Shown in pieces: positions 1-8,490 of a stretch of DNA of 64,000 bases. The notes beneath the pieces were generated by a model. That model was not told where the DNA came from, searched no databases, and saw only the letters and a program-made list of their open reading frames with translations. Within the stretch, counting starts at the first letter, position 1, and each line of letters starts with the position of its first letter. Source of the DNA: Streptomyces griseoflavus (GTDB taxonomy: Bacteria > Actinomycetota > Actinomycetes > Streptomycetales > Streptomycetaceae); contig NZ_BMUC01000005.1 of the NCBI RefSeq assembly GCF_014649995.1, forward strand, positions 59,940 through 123,939, given 5' to 3'. Made by a program: the position numbers and the translations under genes.

Positions 1-536
1 CGATGCGGGCCGCGCAGCTGGCCGCCGAGGAGCTGCGCTCGCGCATTCCCCAGTTCCCGATCCTCCTCCAGGGCGAGGAGACGCTCGGCGAGCTGATCAA
101 GAACTTCGCGGCCGACCCGAGGACCTGTCTCTTCGGCACGCTGTCGCTCTGGCAGGGCGTCGACGTGCCGGGCCCCAGCTGTCAGCTGGTGGTCATGGAC
201 AAGATCCCCTTCCCGCGTCCGGACGATCCCCTGATGAGCGCCCGCCAGAAGGCCGTGGAGGAGGCGGGCGGCAACGGATTCATGGCGGTCGCCGCGACCC
301 ACGCCGCGCTGCTCATGGCGCAGGGCGCCGGCCGTCTCGTCCGCGCGTCGGGGGACCGGGGTGTGGTCGCCGTGCTGGATCAGCGCCTGGCCACCGCCCG
401 CTACGGGAGCTACCTCAAGGCCTCCCTGCCCGACTTCTGGTACACCACGGACCGCAACCAGGTCAGGAAGTCGCTGGCCGCCATCGACGCGGCGGCCGTG
501 CGGGCGGAGGCCGAGGAGGAGGCCGGCGCGGAGTGA
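1..536 (+). CDS. dinG: ATP-dependent helicase, DinG/XPD-like, C-terminal part (cut by window edge)
   Basis: This is the last ~178 codons of a DinG-type superfamily 2 DNA helicase; the 5' part lies outside the window and the reading frame is already open at base 1. Visible are the C-terminal helicase motifs: LWQGVDVPG (motif V, where family members carry a G-V-D core) and QGAGRLVRASGDRG (motif VI, with the arginine finger), followed by the usual short basic/acidic tail. Such helicases unwind R-loops and damaged duplexes. It is convergent with lexA, and two hairpins follow the stop. The first in-frame ATG at base 3 is internal and should not be taken as the start. Confidence 0.88.
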   Translation, partial: MRAAQLAAEELRSRIPQFPILLQGEETLGELIKNFAADPRTCLFGTLSLWQGVDVPGPSCQLVVMDKIPFPRPDDPLMSARQKAVEEAGGNGFMAVAATHAALLMAQGAGRLVRASGDRGVVAVLDQRLATARYGSYLKASLPDFWYTTDRNQVRKSLAAIDAAAVRAEAEEEAGAE

Positions 537-542
537 TTCCGG

Positions 543-571
543 TGGTGTGCCGCATGGCCGGCGGCACACCA
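543..571. terminator. Hairpin between dinG and lexA (1)
   Basis: Perfect 11-bp stem (543-553 with 561-571) and 7-nt loop just after the helicase stop codon. It could serve both convergent genes. No U-tract follows, which is common in Streptomyces. Confidence 0.65.
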
Positions 572-603
572 CGTCGGGTGGAGCGGGTCCGGACAGCACA
601 GGA

Positions 604-631
604 CCCCGGAACCGGCGCAGGGGTTCCGGGG
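604..631. terminator. Hairpin between dinG and lexA (2)
   Basis: Second perfect stem (10 bp, 604-613 with 622-631) in the convergent gap, between the helicase stop and the lexA stop at 679. The two hairpins together look like a bidirectional terminator. Confidence 0.55.
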
Positions 632-678
632 CCCGGTCAGGGAGCGGGGTCGAGGCCGAGGCCGGTCCCGCGCTGTGC

Positions 679-1458
679 TCAGACGCGGCGCAGTACGGCC
701 ACCACCTTGCCGAGGATGGTCGCGTCGTCGCCGGGGATCGGCTCGTAGGCGGCGTTGTGCGGGAGGAGCCACACATGGCCGTCCTCGCGCTTGAAGCGCT
801 TGACGGTCGCCTCGCCGTCGAGCATCGCCGCCACGATGTCGCCGTTCTCCGCGACCGGCTGGCGGCGGACCGTGACCCAGTCCCCGTCGCAGATCGCGGC
901 CTCGATCATGGAGTCGCCCACGACCTTCAGCACGAACAGCTCGCCGTCACCGACCAGCTGCCGGGGCAGCGGGAAGACGTCCTCCACGGACTCCTCGGCG
1001 AGGATCGGACCACCGGCGGCGATACGGCCGACCAGCGGGACGTAGGACGCGGCGGGCTTGCCGGCGGTGTCCGTCGGCTGCACGGAGGCGGCCTGGTCGG
1101 AGCCGCGCACCTCGTACGCCCGGGGGCGGTGCGGGTCGCGGCGCAGGAAGCCCTTGCGCTCGAGTGCCATGAGCTGGTGTGCCACCGAGGAGGTGCTGGA
1201 GAGGCCGACCGCCTGGCCGATCTCCCGCATCGAGGGCGGGTAGCCCCGTCGCTGCACGGAGTCCCTGATGACCTCGATCACCCGGCGCTGGCGGTCGGTG
1301 AGTCCGGAGCTGTCCGCCCGGATGCCGGGAGGTCGGCCCGGCAGGGAGCGCTTGGGTCCCTCGGGATGCACGGTTTCGTTGATCGCGTGCACCGGTTCGA
1401 GCCGGCCCTGGGAGTGGTCCTGGGCAGTGATGGCGGCACTGTCTGCGGTGGTGGTCAC
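679..1458 (-). CDS. lexA: LexA, SOS transcriptional repressor
   Basis: LexA represses DNA-damage genes and inactivates itself by RecA-stimulated autocleavage. The 259-aa product has an N-terminal winged helix ([18 protein letters not shown], then the helix with [12 protein letters not shown]) and a C-terminal S24 peptidase domain. The scissile Ala-Gly lies in [10 protein letters not shown], the nucleophile in GDSMIEA, and the catalytic Lys in [10 protein letters not shown] chose the GTG at 1458 because a GAGGGG Shine-Dalgarno sits just upstream; a GTG 22 codons later would give a ~237-aa protein closer to some database entries. The start of the domain is unaffected. A LexA box 60 bp upstream indicates autoregulation. 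Confidence 0.96.
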   Translation of the reverse strand: MTTTADSAAITAQDHSQGRLEPVHAINETVHPEGPKRSLPGRPPGIRADSSGLTDRQRRVIEVIRDSVQRRGYPPSMREIGQAVGLSSTSSVAHQLMALERKGFLRRDPHRPRAYEVRGSDQAASVQPTDTAGKPAASYVPLVGRIAAGGPILAEESVEDVFPLPRQLVGDGELFVLKVVGDSMIEAAICDGDWVTVRRQPVAENGDIVAAMLDGEATVKRFKREDGHVWLLPHNAAYEPIPGDDATILGKVVAVLRRV

Positions 1459-1518
1459 GTCGGCCCCTCTCGATGGTCTCCCTGCAGCACAACGGTAGTT
1501 GCTTTCGAAAGGTTGCGC

Positions 1519-1532
1519 CAAACACACGTTCG
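1519..1532 (-). promoter_or_regulatory. LexA (SOS) box upstream of lexA
   Basis: On the minus strand the 14 bases read CGAACGTGTGTTTG, which fits the Gram-positive LexA operator CGAAC-N4-GTTYG at every fixed position. It lies 60 bp before the lexA start, the expected place for autorepression. Confidence 0.85.
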
Positions 1533-1823
1533 AGTGAAAAAACGCGAATTGGGGTACGCGATCTTGTGTCGAGGTGTATTGGTCGCCACGCTCTCGGCCG
1601 GACAAACGGGCTGATCGTTGTACTCTTCACCGCCGAGGCGATGACCTTCCGGGTTGTCGGCCCCATCCTGCCATCGGGCGCCCCCGCGCGCGGGAAGCGG
1701 CCCCCGGCTTCCCTCCTGCGCCGCATGTTTCCTCCTCTCCGGGGCACGCGGTCTCCCTGTCGCACGACGTCCGGTTCCGGTGCGTACGCGACACGCGTGC
1801 AGAGCGTGAATGTTTGAGCCAAT

Positions 1824-1839
1824 CCCCACATCTAGTGGT
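1824..1839 (+). promoter_or_regulatory. NrdR box 1
   Basis: 16-bp element CCCCACATCTAGTGGT resembling the NrdR consensus acaCwATATwGtgt. Its start is exactly 31 bp from box 2, the three-helical-turn spacing typical of paired NrdR boxes. Confidence 0.75.
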
Positions 1840-1854
1840 TGGATTGCGGCAGCA

Positions 1855-1870
1855 GCCCAGAAGTTGTGGT
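1855..1870 (+). promoter_or_regulatory. NrdR box 2
   Basis: Second 16-bp element, GCCCAGAAGTTGTGGT, sharing the outer CCCA and GTGGT with box 1. Cooperative binding of NrdR to both would block the nrdRJ promoter, whose possible -10 is TATGCT at 1902-1907. Confidence 0.7.
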
Positions 1871-1978
1871 CCCCCGGGTCTTCGAGCCCTCCACGATCGC
1901 CTATGCTGGTGCTGCTTCGTGAGGCCCCTGAGGGCCTGCGAGGTCATTGAGTCTGCTGTGAGGAGGGTTGGGAGTTCC

Positions 1979-2536
1979 ATGCACTGCCCCTTCTGCAGGC
2001 ACCCCGACAGCCGTGTCGTCGACAGCCGTACGACCGACGACGGCACGTCGATCCGCAGGCGCCGCCAGTGTCCGGACTGCTCCCGTCGTTTCACGACCGT
2101 GGAGACGTGTTCGCTCATGGTGGTCAAGCGGTCCGGGGTCACCGAACCGTTCAGCCGCACCAAGGTCATCAACGGTGTGCGCAAGGCATGCCAGGGGCGG
2201 CCCGTCACCGAGGACGCCCTGGCCCAGCTCGGCCAGCGGGTCGAGGAGGCGGTGCGGGCCACCGGAAGCGCCGAGCTGACCACCCACGACGTGGGGCTGG
2301 CCATACTCGGCCCGTTGCAGGAACTCGACCTCGTCGCCTATCTGCGGTTCGCGTCCGTCTACCGGGCGTTCGACTCGCTGGACGACTTCGAGGCCGCGAT
2401 CGCGGAACTCCGGCGGGCGGAGCGGCCCGCCGAGGGCGACGGGGACGGCGTCGGGGCCGTTCCGGGGAGCCAGGAAGAAGACGGCGGGTCCGGGGGAACC
2501 GTGCAGGTTCCCCGGCCCGCTCCCGCCGCCGGCTGA
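1979..2536 (+). CDS. nrdR: NrdR, ATP/dATP-sensing repressor of ribonucleotide reductase genes
   Basis: NrdR is a zinc-ribbon/ATP-cone repressor that senses dATP and shuts off nrd operons. The 185-aa product opens with the zinc ribbon (C3xxC6 in MHCPFC and C31xxC34 in QCPDCSRRF) and is followed by the ATP-cone ([20 protein letters not shown]). A ~35-residue Gly/Glu-rich C-terminal tail is beyond the conserved core. ATG at 1979 has AGGAGG/GGGAG upstream. It precedes nrdJ on the same strand with 167 nt between, so the two are probably co-transcribed and NrdR controls its own operon through the two upstream boxes. Confidence 0.97.
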   Translation: MHCPFCRHPDSRVVDSRTTDDGTSIRRRRQCPDCSRRFTTVETCSLMVVKRSGVTEPFSRTKVINGVRKACQGRPVTEDALAQLGQRVEEAVRATGSAELTTHDVGLAILGPLQELDLVAYLRFASVYRAFDSLDDFEAAIAELRRAERPAEGDGDGVGAVPGSQEEDGGSGGTVQVPRPAPAAG

Positions 2537-2703
2537 CCGGCGGGCCGGCCCCGGGCGTCAGGACACGGGGACCGGCCGGGCGGCGGCGATGAGAAGACCC
2601 GTTGCGGGCAGGCGAGTGGGCGCCCGCAGCACCAGACAGAACACCGTGCCACGGGAACAATCGGGGCACTTCAGGGCGTTTTCGCCCGTACCAGGGAGGC
2701 GGC

Positions 2704-5598
2704 ATGACAGAGACGGCGAGCGGTCCGGCACGGAGTTCCCGAGCCAAGGGCACCAAGACCGGCAAGGGGCTGCGGGTCGAGCGCATCCACACCACCCCGG
2801 GAGTCCACCCCTACGACGAGGTGACCTGGGAACGCCGTGACGTCGTCATGACCAACTGGCGCGACGGCTCGGTCAACTTCGAGCAGCGCGGCGTGGAGTT
2901 CCCCGACTTCTGGTCGGTGAACGCGGTCAACATCGTGACCAGCAAGTACTTCCGCGGTGCCGTGGGCACCCCGCAGCGCGAGACCGGCCTCAGGCAGCTG
3001 ATCGACCGCATCGTGAAGACGTACCGGAAGGCCGGCGAGGACCACAGGTACTTCGCCTCGCCCGCCGACGCCGAGATCTTCGAGCACGAGCTGGCGTACG
3101 CCCTCCTGCACCAGATCTTCAGCTTCAACAGCCCCGTGTGGTTCAACGTGGGCACGCCCCAGCCGCAGCAGGTCTCCGCCTGCTTCATCCTGTCCGTCGA
3201 CGACTCCATGGAGTCGATCCTCGACTGGTACAAGGAAGAGGGCATGATCTTCAAGGGCGGCTCCGGAGCCGGCCTGAACCTCTCCCGGATCCGCTCCTCC
3301 AAGGAGCTGCTGTCCTCCGGCGGCAACGCCTCCGGCCCGGTCTCCTTCATGCGCGGCGCGGACGCCTCCGCCGGCACGATCAAGTCCGGTGGCGCCACCC
3401 GCCGCGCCGCCAAGATGGTCGTCCTCGACGTGGACCACCCGGACATCGAGGACTTCATCGAGACCAAGGTCAAGGAAGAGGAGAAGATCCGCGTCCTGCG
3501 CGACGCGGGCTTCGACATGGACCTGGGCGGCGACGACATCGCCTCCGTCCAGTACCAGAACGCCAACAACTCGGTCCGCGTGAACGACGAGTTCATGCGG
3601 GCGGTCGAGCAGGGCGGCCGGTTCGGCCTGCGCGCCCGGATGACCGGTGAGGTCATCGAGGAGGTCGACGCCAAGGCGCTGTTCCGCAAGCTCGCCGAGG
3701 CCGCGTGGGCCTGCGCCGACCCGGGCATCCAGTACGACGGCGTCATCAACAACTGGCACACCTGCCCCGAGTCCGGCCGGATCACCGCGTCGAACCCGTG
3801 CAGCGAGTACATGCACCTGGACAACACGTCCTGCAACCTGGCCTCGCTGAACCTGATGAAGTTCCTCAAGGACGACGGCCTGGGCAACCAGTCCTTCGAG
3901 ACCGAGCGCTTCCAGAAGGTCGTCGAGCTGGTCATCACCGCGATGGACATCTCGATCTGCTTCGCGGACTTCCCGACCCAGAAGATCGGCGAGAACACCC
4001 GCGCCTTCCGCCAGCTCGGCATCGGCTACGCCAACCTCGGCGCCCTGCTGATGGCAACCGGCCACGCCTACGACTCCGACGGCGGCCGCGCCCTCGCCGG
4101 TGCCATCACCTCCCTGATGACCGGCACGGCGTACCGGCGCTCCGCCGAACTCGCCGGGATCGTCGGCCCGTACGACGGTTACGCGCGCAACGCCGACGCC
4201 CACAAGCGCGTCATGAAGCAGCACGCCGACGCCAACGGCACGGCCGTGCGCATGGACGACCTGGACACCCCGGTGTGGGCCGCCGCCACCGAGGCCTGGC
4301 AGGACGTGGTCCGCGTCGGCGAGAAGAACGGCTTCCGCAACGCCCAGGCGTCGGTGCTCGCCCCGACCGGCACCATCGGCCTGGCGATGTCCTGCGACAC
4401 CACCGGTGTCGAGCCGGACCTGGCGCTGGTCAAGTTCAAGAAGCTCGTCGGCGGCGGCTCCATGCAGATCGTCAACGGCACCGTCCCGCAGGCCCTGCGC
4501 CGCCTGGGCTACCAGGAGGAGCAGATCGAGGCGATCGTCGCCCACATCGCCGAGAACGGCAATGTGATCGACGCCCCCGGCCTCAAGCCGGAGCACTACG
4601 AGGTGTTCGACTGCGCCATGGGCGAGCGGGCGATCTCCCCGATGGGCCACGTCCGCATGATGGCCGCGATCCAGCCCTGGATCTCCGGCGCCATCTCCAA
4701 GACGGTCAACATGCCGGAGACGGCGACCGTCGAGGAGGTCGAGGAGATCTACTTCGAGGCCTGGAAGCTCGGCGTCAAGGCGCTCGCGATCTACCGCGAC
4801 AACTGCAAGGTCGGCCAGCCGCTCTCCGCGAAGACCAAGGAGAAGGAGAAGGCCGAGGTCACCGAGAAGGCCGAGGAGACGATCCGCGCCGCGGTCGAGA
4901 AGGTGGTCGAGTACCGCCCGGTCCGCAAGCGTCTCCCCAAGGGCCGTCCCGGCATCACCACCTCGTTCACGGTCGGTGGCGCCGAGGGCTACATGACCGC
5001 CAATTCCTACCCGGACGACGGTCTCGGCGAGGTCTTCCTGAAGATGTCCAAGCAGGGCTCCACCCTCGCCGGCATGATGGACGCCTTCTCCATCGCCGTC
5101 TCCGTGGGCCTCCAGTACGGCGTGCCGCTGGAGACGTACGTCTCGAAGTTCACCAACATGCGCTTCGAGCCGGCCGGCATGACGGACGACCCCGACGTGC
5201 GGATGGCGCAGTCGATCGTCGACTACATCTTCCGCCGCCTGGCGCTGGACTTCCTGCCCTTCGAGACGCGCTCCGCGCTCGGCATCCACTCCGCCGAGGA
5301 GCGTCAGCGTCACCTGGAGACCGGTTCGTACGAGCCGTCCGACGACGAGCTCGACGTCGAGGGCCTCGCCCAGTCGGCGCCGCTGGCCCAGGAACTGAAG
5401 GCGGTCGCCGCGCCGAAGGCCGAGGTCGAGGCGGTCGAGCCCGCCCCGAAGCAGGCCCACACCAGCGCCGAGCTGGTCGAGATGCAGCTGGGCATCCAGG
5501 CGGACGCCCCGCTGTGCTTCTCCTGCGGTACGAAGATGCAGCGGGCCGGTTCCTGCTACATCTGCGAGGGTTGCGGCTCGACGAGCGGCTGCAGCTGA
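2704..5598 (+). CDS. nrdJ: Vitamin B12-dependent (class II) ribonucleoside-diphosphate reductase
   Basis: NrdJ makes deoxyribonucleotides using adenosylcobalamin to generate the active-site thiyl radical, so it needs no oxygen. The 964-aa protein carries the catalytic Asn-x-Cys-x-Glu motif (SNPCSEY, N364/C366/E368), the reducing-disulfide partner Cys in SACFILSV, the phosphate-binding PTGTIG loop, and the C-terminal redox zinc-like tail with CFSCG and CYICEGCG. The ATG at 2704 follows GGGAGGC. Earlier in-frame ATGs lack a ribosome site. The gene is the second of the nrdR-nrdJ operon; a hairpin follows the stop. Streptomyces usually carry an alternative oxygen-dependent nrdAB elsewhere. Confidence 0.97.
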   Translation: MTETASGPARSSRAKGTKTGKGLRVERIHTTPGVHPYDEVTWERRDVVMTNWRDGSVNFEQRGVEFPDFWSVNAVNIVTSKYFRGAVGTPQRETGLRQLIDRIVKTYRKAGEDHRYFASPADAEIFEHELAYALLHQIFSFNSPVWFNVGTPQPQQVSACFILSVDDSMESILDWYKEEGMIFKGGSGAGLNLSRIRSSKELLSSGGNASGPVSFMRGADASAGTIKSGGATRRAAKMVVLDVDHPDIEDFIETKVKEEEKIRVLRDAGFDMDLGGDDIASVQYQNANNSVRVNDEFMRAVEQGGRFGLRARMTGEVIEEVDAKALFRKLAEAAWACADPGIQYDGVINNWHTCPESGRITASNPCSEYMHLDNTSCNLASLNLMKFLKDDGLGNQSFETERFQKVVELVITAMDISICFADFPTQKIGENTRAFRQLGIGYANLGALLMATGHAYDSDGGRALAGAITSLMTGTAYRRSAELAGIVGPYDGYARNADAHKRVMKQHADANGTAVRMDDLDTPVWAAATEAWQDVVRVGEKNGFRNAQASVLAPTGTIGLAMSCDTTGVEPDLALVKFKKLVGGGSMQIVNGTVPQALRRLGYQEEQIEAIVAHIAENGNVIDAPGLKPEHYEVFDCAMGERAISPMGHVRMMAAIQPWISGAISKTVNMPETATVEEVEEIYFEAWKLGVKALAIYRDNCKVGQPLSAKTKEKEKAEVTEKAEETIRAAVEKVVEYRPVRKRLPKGRPGITTSFTVGGAEGYMTANSYPDDGLGEVFLKMSKQGSTLAGMMDAFSIAVSVGLQYGVPLETYVSKFTNMRFEPAGMTDDPDVRMAQSIVDYIFRRLALDFLPFETRSALGIHSAEERQRHLETGSYEPSDDELDVEGLAQSAPLAQELKAVAAPKAEVEAVEPAPKQAHTSAELVEMQLGIQADAPLCFSCGTKMQRAGSCYICEGCGSTSGCS

Positions 5599-5611
5599 CA
5601 CAGGGCACGGC

Positions 5612-5631
5612 CCGGGCATGAGAGTGCCCGG
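5612..5631 (+). terminator. Hairpin after nrdJ
   Basis: 7-bp perfect stem (5612-5618 with 5625-5631), 6-nt loop, 14 nt after the nrdJ stop. Confidence 0.55.
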
Positions 5632-5683
5632 TCAGGGCGGTGGTGCCGGTTTCCGGCGCCGCCGCCCTCGGCATGTCCGTGGC

Positions 5684-5708
5684 GCGGTGCGGCCGTCGGC
5701 CGCACCGC
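5684..5708 (+). terminator. 11-bp perfect hairpin downstream of nrdJ
   Basis: Perfect 11-bp stem (5684-5694 with 5698-5708) with a 3-nt loop. It is the likely main terminator of nrdRJ. Confidence 0.6.
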
Positions 5709-5782
5709 GGGGGTTGTCTCGGCGGGGGAGACGGTGGCAGGCTGCCGGGCATGATCAAGAGAATCGAGTCCGCCACCCACCG

Positions 5783-6892
5783 GTGAGCGAGACGCCCGGG
5801 ACCGGACTGCCCGGTGTCCCGACGCCCCTGTTCCTGCACGCCCTCCGGCTGCACCGCCTGACCCCGGACGAGCCGCTCCTCCGCAGCGGAGAACCGTTTC
5901 CCGCGACCGCGCGGCGTCGCCGTCGGCAGCGGACGCACGACCACGACGGCGGAACCGACGAGGCCGCGGGCATCCTCGGCGCCTACTTCCTCGACCCCCG
6001 CACCCCGCCCCACCGGCTGGCCGCCGGGCTCCGCGACGTCCCGTTTCCCTCCCGGCACGACGAGAGCGTCACCGCCGTGGCACTCGGCGCACCGGCGCCC
6101 AGGGTCCGGGAGACCGGACGGTGGCTGGTCCGGCACGGGACCGGTCTCACCCCCGTGGCCGTCGGGCTCGCGCTCCTCACCGAGACCGCCACGGTGGACG
6201 ACATCCCCCTCATCCAGACCATCGGCCTCCTGTCCAACCCCTTCGGTCCACTGGCGGTAAGGGCTCTGGACCGCCTGCCGGGCGGCGTCGAGGCACTGAT
6301 CTGGCTGGCCGAACGCGTGACGGCCTGGGGCCGCGTGCACGCGGTGGACACGCTCTGCCGGCATCTGGACGACCACCCGGCCGTCCGGCCGTGGCTGCTG
6401 CGCAGAGCCGTCGACGGGGACCACCTCAACGGCTACTTCGCCGCCGAGGTCGCCCGGGTGACCGTGCTCCACGAGGTCATCGTGCGGTCCGGGCACGACG
6501 CCGGGATCGTGGACCACGCGGGCCGGATCCTGCACGTTATGAAGCACTGCGAGGGGATGGGCACCTCGTTGCGTCACTACCCGCAGGCGCTCACGGTGAT
6601 GGAGGCGCACGTCCGCCACATCACGGACCTGGGGCCGACGGCCGAGCGGTACTTCGCCGCGGCGAGTGTCGCCCAGTACCTGGGCGCCGAGACGCCCGCC
6701 TGGTCCGACGACGCCGCGGTCAGGGCGCGCTGGGACCAGGTCCGGACGTCCTACCTCGCCCTCACCGACCGTGCGGACTGGTGCGTCGCCGCACGGGAGG
6801 GACTGGCGGCCGGTGACGGGCGGATGACCTGGCCGGCGGGCTCCATGGCACCGGAACTCGACCTGCGTGCCTTCCGCGACCACGCGCCGTGA
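5783..6892 (+). CDS. Conserved protein of unknown function (369 aa)
   Basis: I do not recognise this family. Codon use is strongly GC3-biased throughout, so it is coding. The chosen GTG at 5783 starts VSETPGTGLPG; it overlaps the stop of a possible 11-codon leader ORF (5751-5786, MIKRIESATHR) in a GTGA junction, so translation may be coupled. The protein is soluble, helical and rich in Leu/Ala/Arg, with segments such as DDIPLIQTIGLL, LAVRALDRL and RVHAVDTLCRHL that resemble degenerate HEAT-type helical repeats. No catalytic motif is visible. It is convergent with the TerD gene and a 17-bp hairpin separates them. Confidence 0.7.
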   Translation: MSETPGTGLPGVPTPLFLHALRLHRLTPDEPLLRSGEPFPATARRRRRQRTHDHDGGTDEAAGILGAYFLDPRTPPHRLAAGLRDVPFPSRHDESVTAVALGAPAPRVRETGRWLVRHGTGLTPVAVGLALLTETATVDDIPLIQTIGLLSNPFGPLAVRALDRLPGGVEALIWLAERVTAWGRVHAVDTLCRHLDDHPAVRPWLLRRAVDGDHLNGYFAAEVARVTVLHEVIVRSGHDAGIVDHAGRILHVMKHCEGMGTSLRHYPQALTVMEAHVRHITDLGPTAERYFAAASVAQYLGAETPAWSDDAAVRARWDQVRTSYLALTDRADWCVAAREGLAAGDGRMTWPAGSMAPELDLRAFRDHAP

Positions 6893-6924
6893 GCCGGGAG
6901 CACCCCGCCCGGCCGCACGCGCCG

Positions 6925-6972
6925 GCGCCGGGGGCGGTGGTGCCGGCCTCCCGGTACCACCGCCCCCGGCGC
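6925..6972. terminator. 17-bp perfect hairpin between convergent genes
   Basis: Arms 6925-6941 and 6956-6972 are perfectly complementary (17 bp), with a 14-nt loop. It sits between two converging genes and is likely bidirectional. Confidence 0.7.
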
Positions 6973-7022
6973 TCCGCTCCGTCGGCCCGGGCCCGCCGTG
7001 ACGGCCCGGGTCCCCCGCGCCG

Positions 7023-7556
7023 TCAGGCCCGGCGTACGGCTCCCATCGCGCGGGGGAAGTCCGCCGGGTCGCCCTCGAAGCCCTGGACGCCGAAGCGGAA
7101 CTCCCAGGGACCCGACCCCTCGCGCACGAACTCCGCGACCGTCGCCGCCGTGGCCCCCGGGACGCCGCCGAAGTCGTCCTCGGCCAGGACGGTGTAGCCC
7201 TCGCGGATGCGCAGACCCGGGCTGTCCACGCCGGAGAAGGTCCGCCGCGTCCGGTGCTGCTGGATGACCACACCGACCACTACGCGCGCGTACCGCTCGT
7301 GGAGCCGGTCCAGTTCCAGCGTCATGACCTCGTCGTAGCCGAAGCCCTTACCGTCCTTGCTGTCCCGGTTGAGGATGATGGTGCCGTCGGGGGAACGACT
7401 GTCGAAGTGCACCACGTAGGCGGGATCACCGTGCGGGTCGCCCGCCGGATAGGGCGCGGCGACGAGGTCCAGGTCGGTGGAGGGTTCACCCGAAGGACTC
7501 GGGTCCCACCGCAGTGCGATCTCGACCTTCCCGAAGCCCTTGCTGAGGCCGTTCAC
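7023..7556 (-). CDS. TerD family protein
   Basis: TerD-domain proteins bind Ca2+ and are linked to tellurite/stress resistance and, in Streptomyces, to development; many paralogs exist. The 177-aa product has the family pattern: an amino end GLSKGFGKVEIALRWDP, the VHFDSRSPDGTIILNRDSKDGKG segment with acidic calcium ligands, and the late YTVLAEDDFGG. Start GTG at 7556 is preceded by GGAAGGGGAAG and fits the normal TerD N-terminus; an upstream GTG would add ~24 unrelated residues. Single gene, transcribed toward the unknown 369-aa gene. Confidence 0.88.
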   Translation of the reverse strand: MNGLSKGFGKVEIALRWDPSPSGEPSTDLDLVAAPYPAGDPHGDPAYVVHFDSRSPDGTIILNRDSKDGKGFGYDEVMTLELDRLHERYARVVVGVVIQQHRTRRTFSGVDSPGLRIREGYTVLAEDDFGGVPGATAATVAEFVREGSGPWEFRFGVQGFEGDPADFPRAMGAVRRA

Positions 7557-7713
7557 CAGTCTTCCCCTTCCCGTGACCGTCCTGCCCGGCCCACCCCAAC
7601 TGCCGGGCGTTCGTGGCAGGTTGTCCATCCTGCCATGCGCGTGGCGACCGATGCCGCCAAGCGGTCCCGACGAGGGTGACCGACGCCACGCCCCGGGGCC
7701 TTACGATGGCGCG

Positions 7714-8319
7714 GTGCTGGTCAAGTGGATTCGCTGCACCGTGGTGGACCGCCGCGGGTTCGAGCGGGGGCAGCGGAAGTGGGCGGGGCTTCTGGGGGAG
7801 CCGGGGTTTCGGGGGCAGGGCGGGGGCTGGAGCCGGGGACGGGCGGACGTGGCGCACATCTTCTCCTTCTGGGAGAGCCGCGCCTTCTACGACTCCTTCA
7901 TGGCGCGCTCCCACGACCGGCTCGCCTCCACCCAGGCGGGCACCTTCAAGGACGCCCAGGTCAGGCTCTTCGACCACCGTTTCGACGTGAAGACCGGCTT
8001 CGAACCGCGCTTCACCGACGCCGACCTGCTCCGGGTGGCCCTGTGCCGGGTCCACGAGGAGCGGGCGGAACACTTCGTCCTGATGCAGGAGAAGGTCTGG
8101 AACCCGGCGATGGCCGGCTCGCCCGGCATGGTCCGGGGACTGTTCGGCGAGGCGCCCGGGCACGAGTTCCTGGTGCTGTCGATGTGGCGTTCGGCCGCCG
8201 AGCACGGCAAGTACCGCGCCGAGCGGGTGGAGCGGCTGGCGCTGCGGGCGCAGACGGAGGCCGATGTCGCGGCCCTGGCGGGAGACATCGTCGACATGGA
8301 GAAGGCCTGGACGGTCTGA
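7714..8319 (+). CDS. DUF4937/YdbC-like protein
   Basis: The 201-aa protein resembles the DUF4937 (YdbC) family, with an N-terminal ferredoxin-like antibiotic-monooxygenase-type fold (VKWIRCTVVDRRGFERGQRKW ... HIFSFWESRAFYDSFM) and a second related half (VALCRVHEERAEHFVLMQEKVW ... EFLVLSMWRS). Two successive ABM-like halves are visible by eye, but catalytic function is unknown. GTG at 7714 is chosen because the preceding 79 codons of the open frame are antisense to the TerD start. A 20-bp duplication of its 3' end follows the stop (8336-8355). Confidence 0.75.
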   Translation: MLVKWIRCTVVDRRGFERGQRKWAGLLGEPGFRGQGGGWSRGRADVAHIFSFWESRAFYDSFMARSHDRLASTQAGTFKDAQVRLFDHRFDVKTGFEPRFTDADLLRVALCRVHEERAEHFVLMQEKVWNPAMAGSPGMVRGLFGEAPGHEFLVLSMWRSAAEHGKYRAERVERLALRAQTEADVAALAGDIVDMEKAWTV

Positions 8320-8355
8320 GCCCCGGCGACGGAATGCCTGGACGGTCCGAGCCCT
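8305..8355 (+). repeat. Imperfect 20-bp direct repeat at the 3' end of the DUF4937-like gene
   Basis: Copies 8305-8324 and 8336-8355 match at 18 of 20 positions with a 31-bp period. The first copy holds the stop codon, so the second duplicates the gene end. Confidence 0.7.
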
Positions 8356-8478
8356 GGAACCGGAAATGCTCGCTCCGTCACGGGTGGGCGGGTCGCCGCC
8401 CGGGCCCCACGGTGGGGAAGGTGTGTGACGTACGCCGTATGGGGACCGCACGAGTGCCCGTCCGGACGTCACCCGATC

Positions 8479-8484
8479 TAGGGT
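8479..8484 (+). promoter_or_regulatory. Possible -10 element for leaderless phosphatase mRNA
   Basis: TAGGGT, close to the Streptomyces -10 consensus TAGGAT, ends 6 nt before the ATG at 8491. No Shine-Dalgarno is present. No clear -35 is seen. Confidence 0.4.
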
Positions 8485-8490
8485 CTTGGC

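Noticed and set aside
1459-2703. A cobalamin riboswitch controlling nrdRJ
   Set aside because: Class II reductase genes or their counterparts can be B12-regulated, so I looked for a B12 box (GCCACTG-type) before nrdR and nrdJ and found none. NrdR boxes explain the control.
2671-5619. A 982-codon open frame on the minus strand opposite nrdJ
   Set aside because: It exists only because high GC3 on the plus strand removes stops in the antisense frame. The plus strand has clear NrdJ motifs, and the minus product is low complexity (Leu/Asp/Val-rich) without domains.
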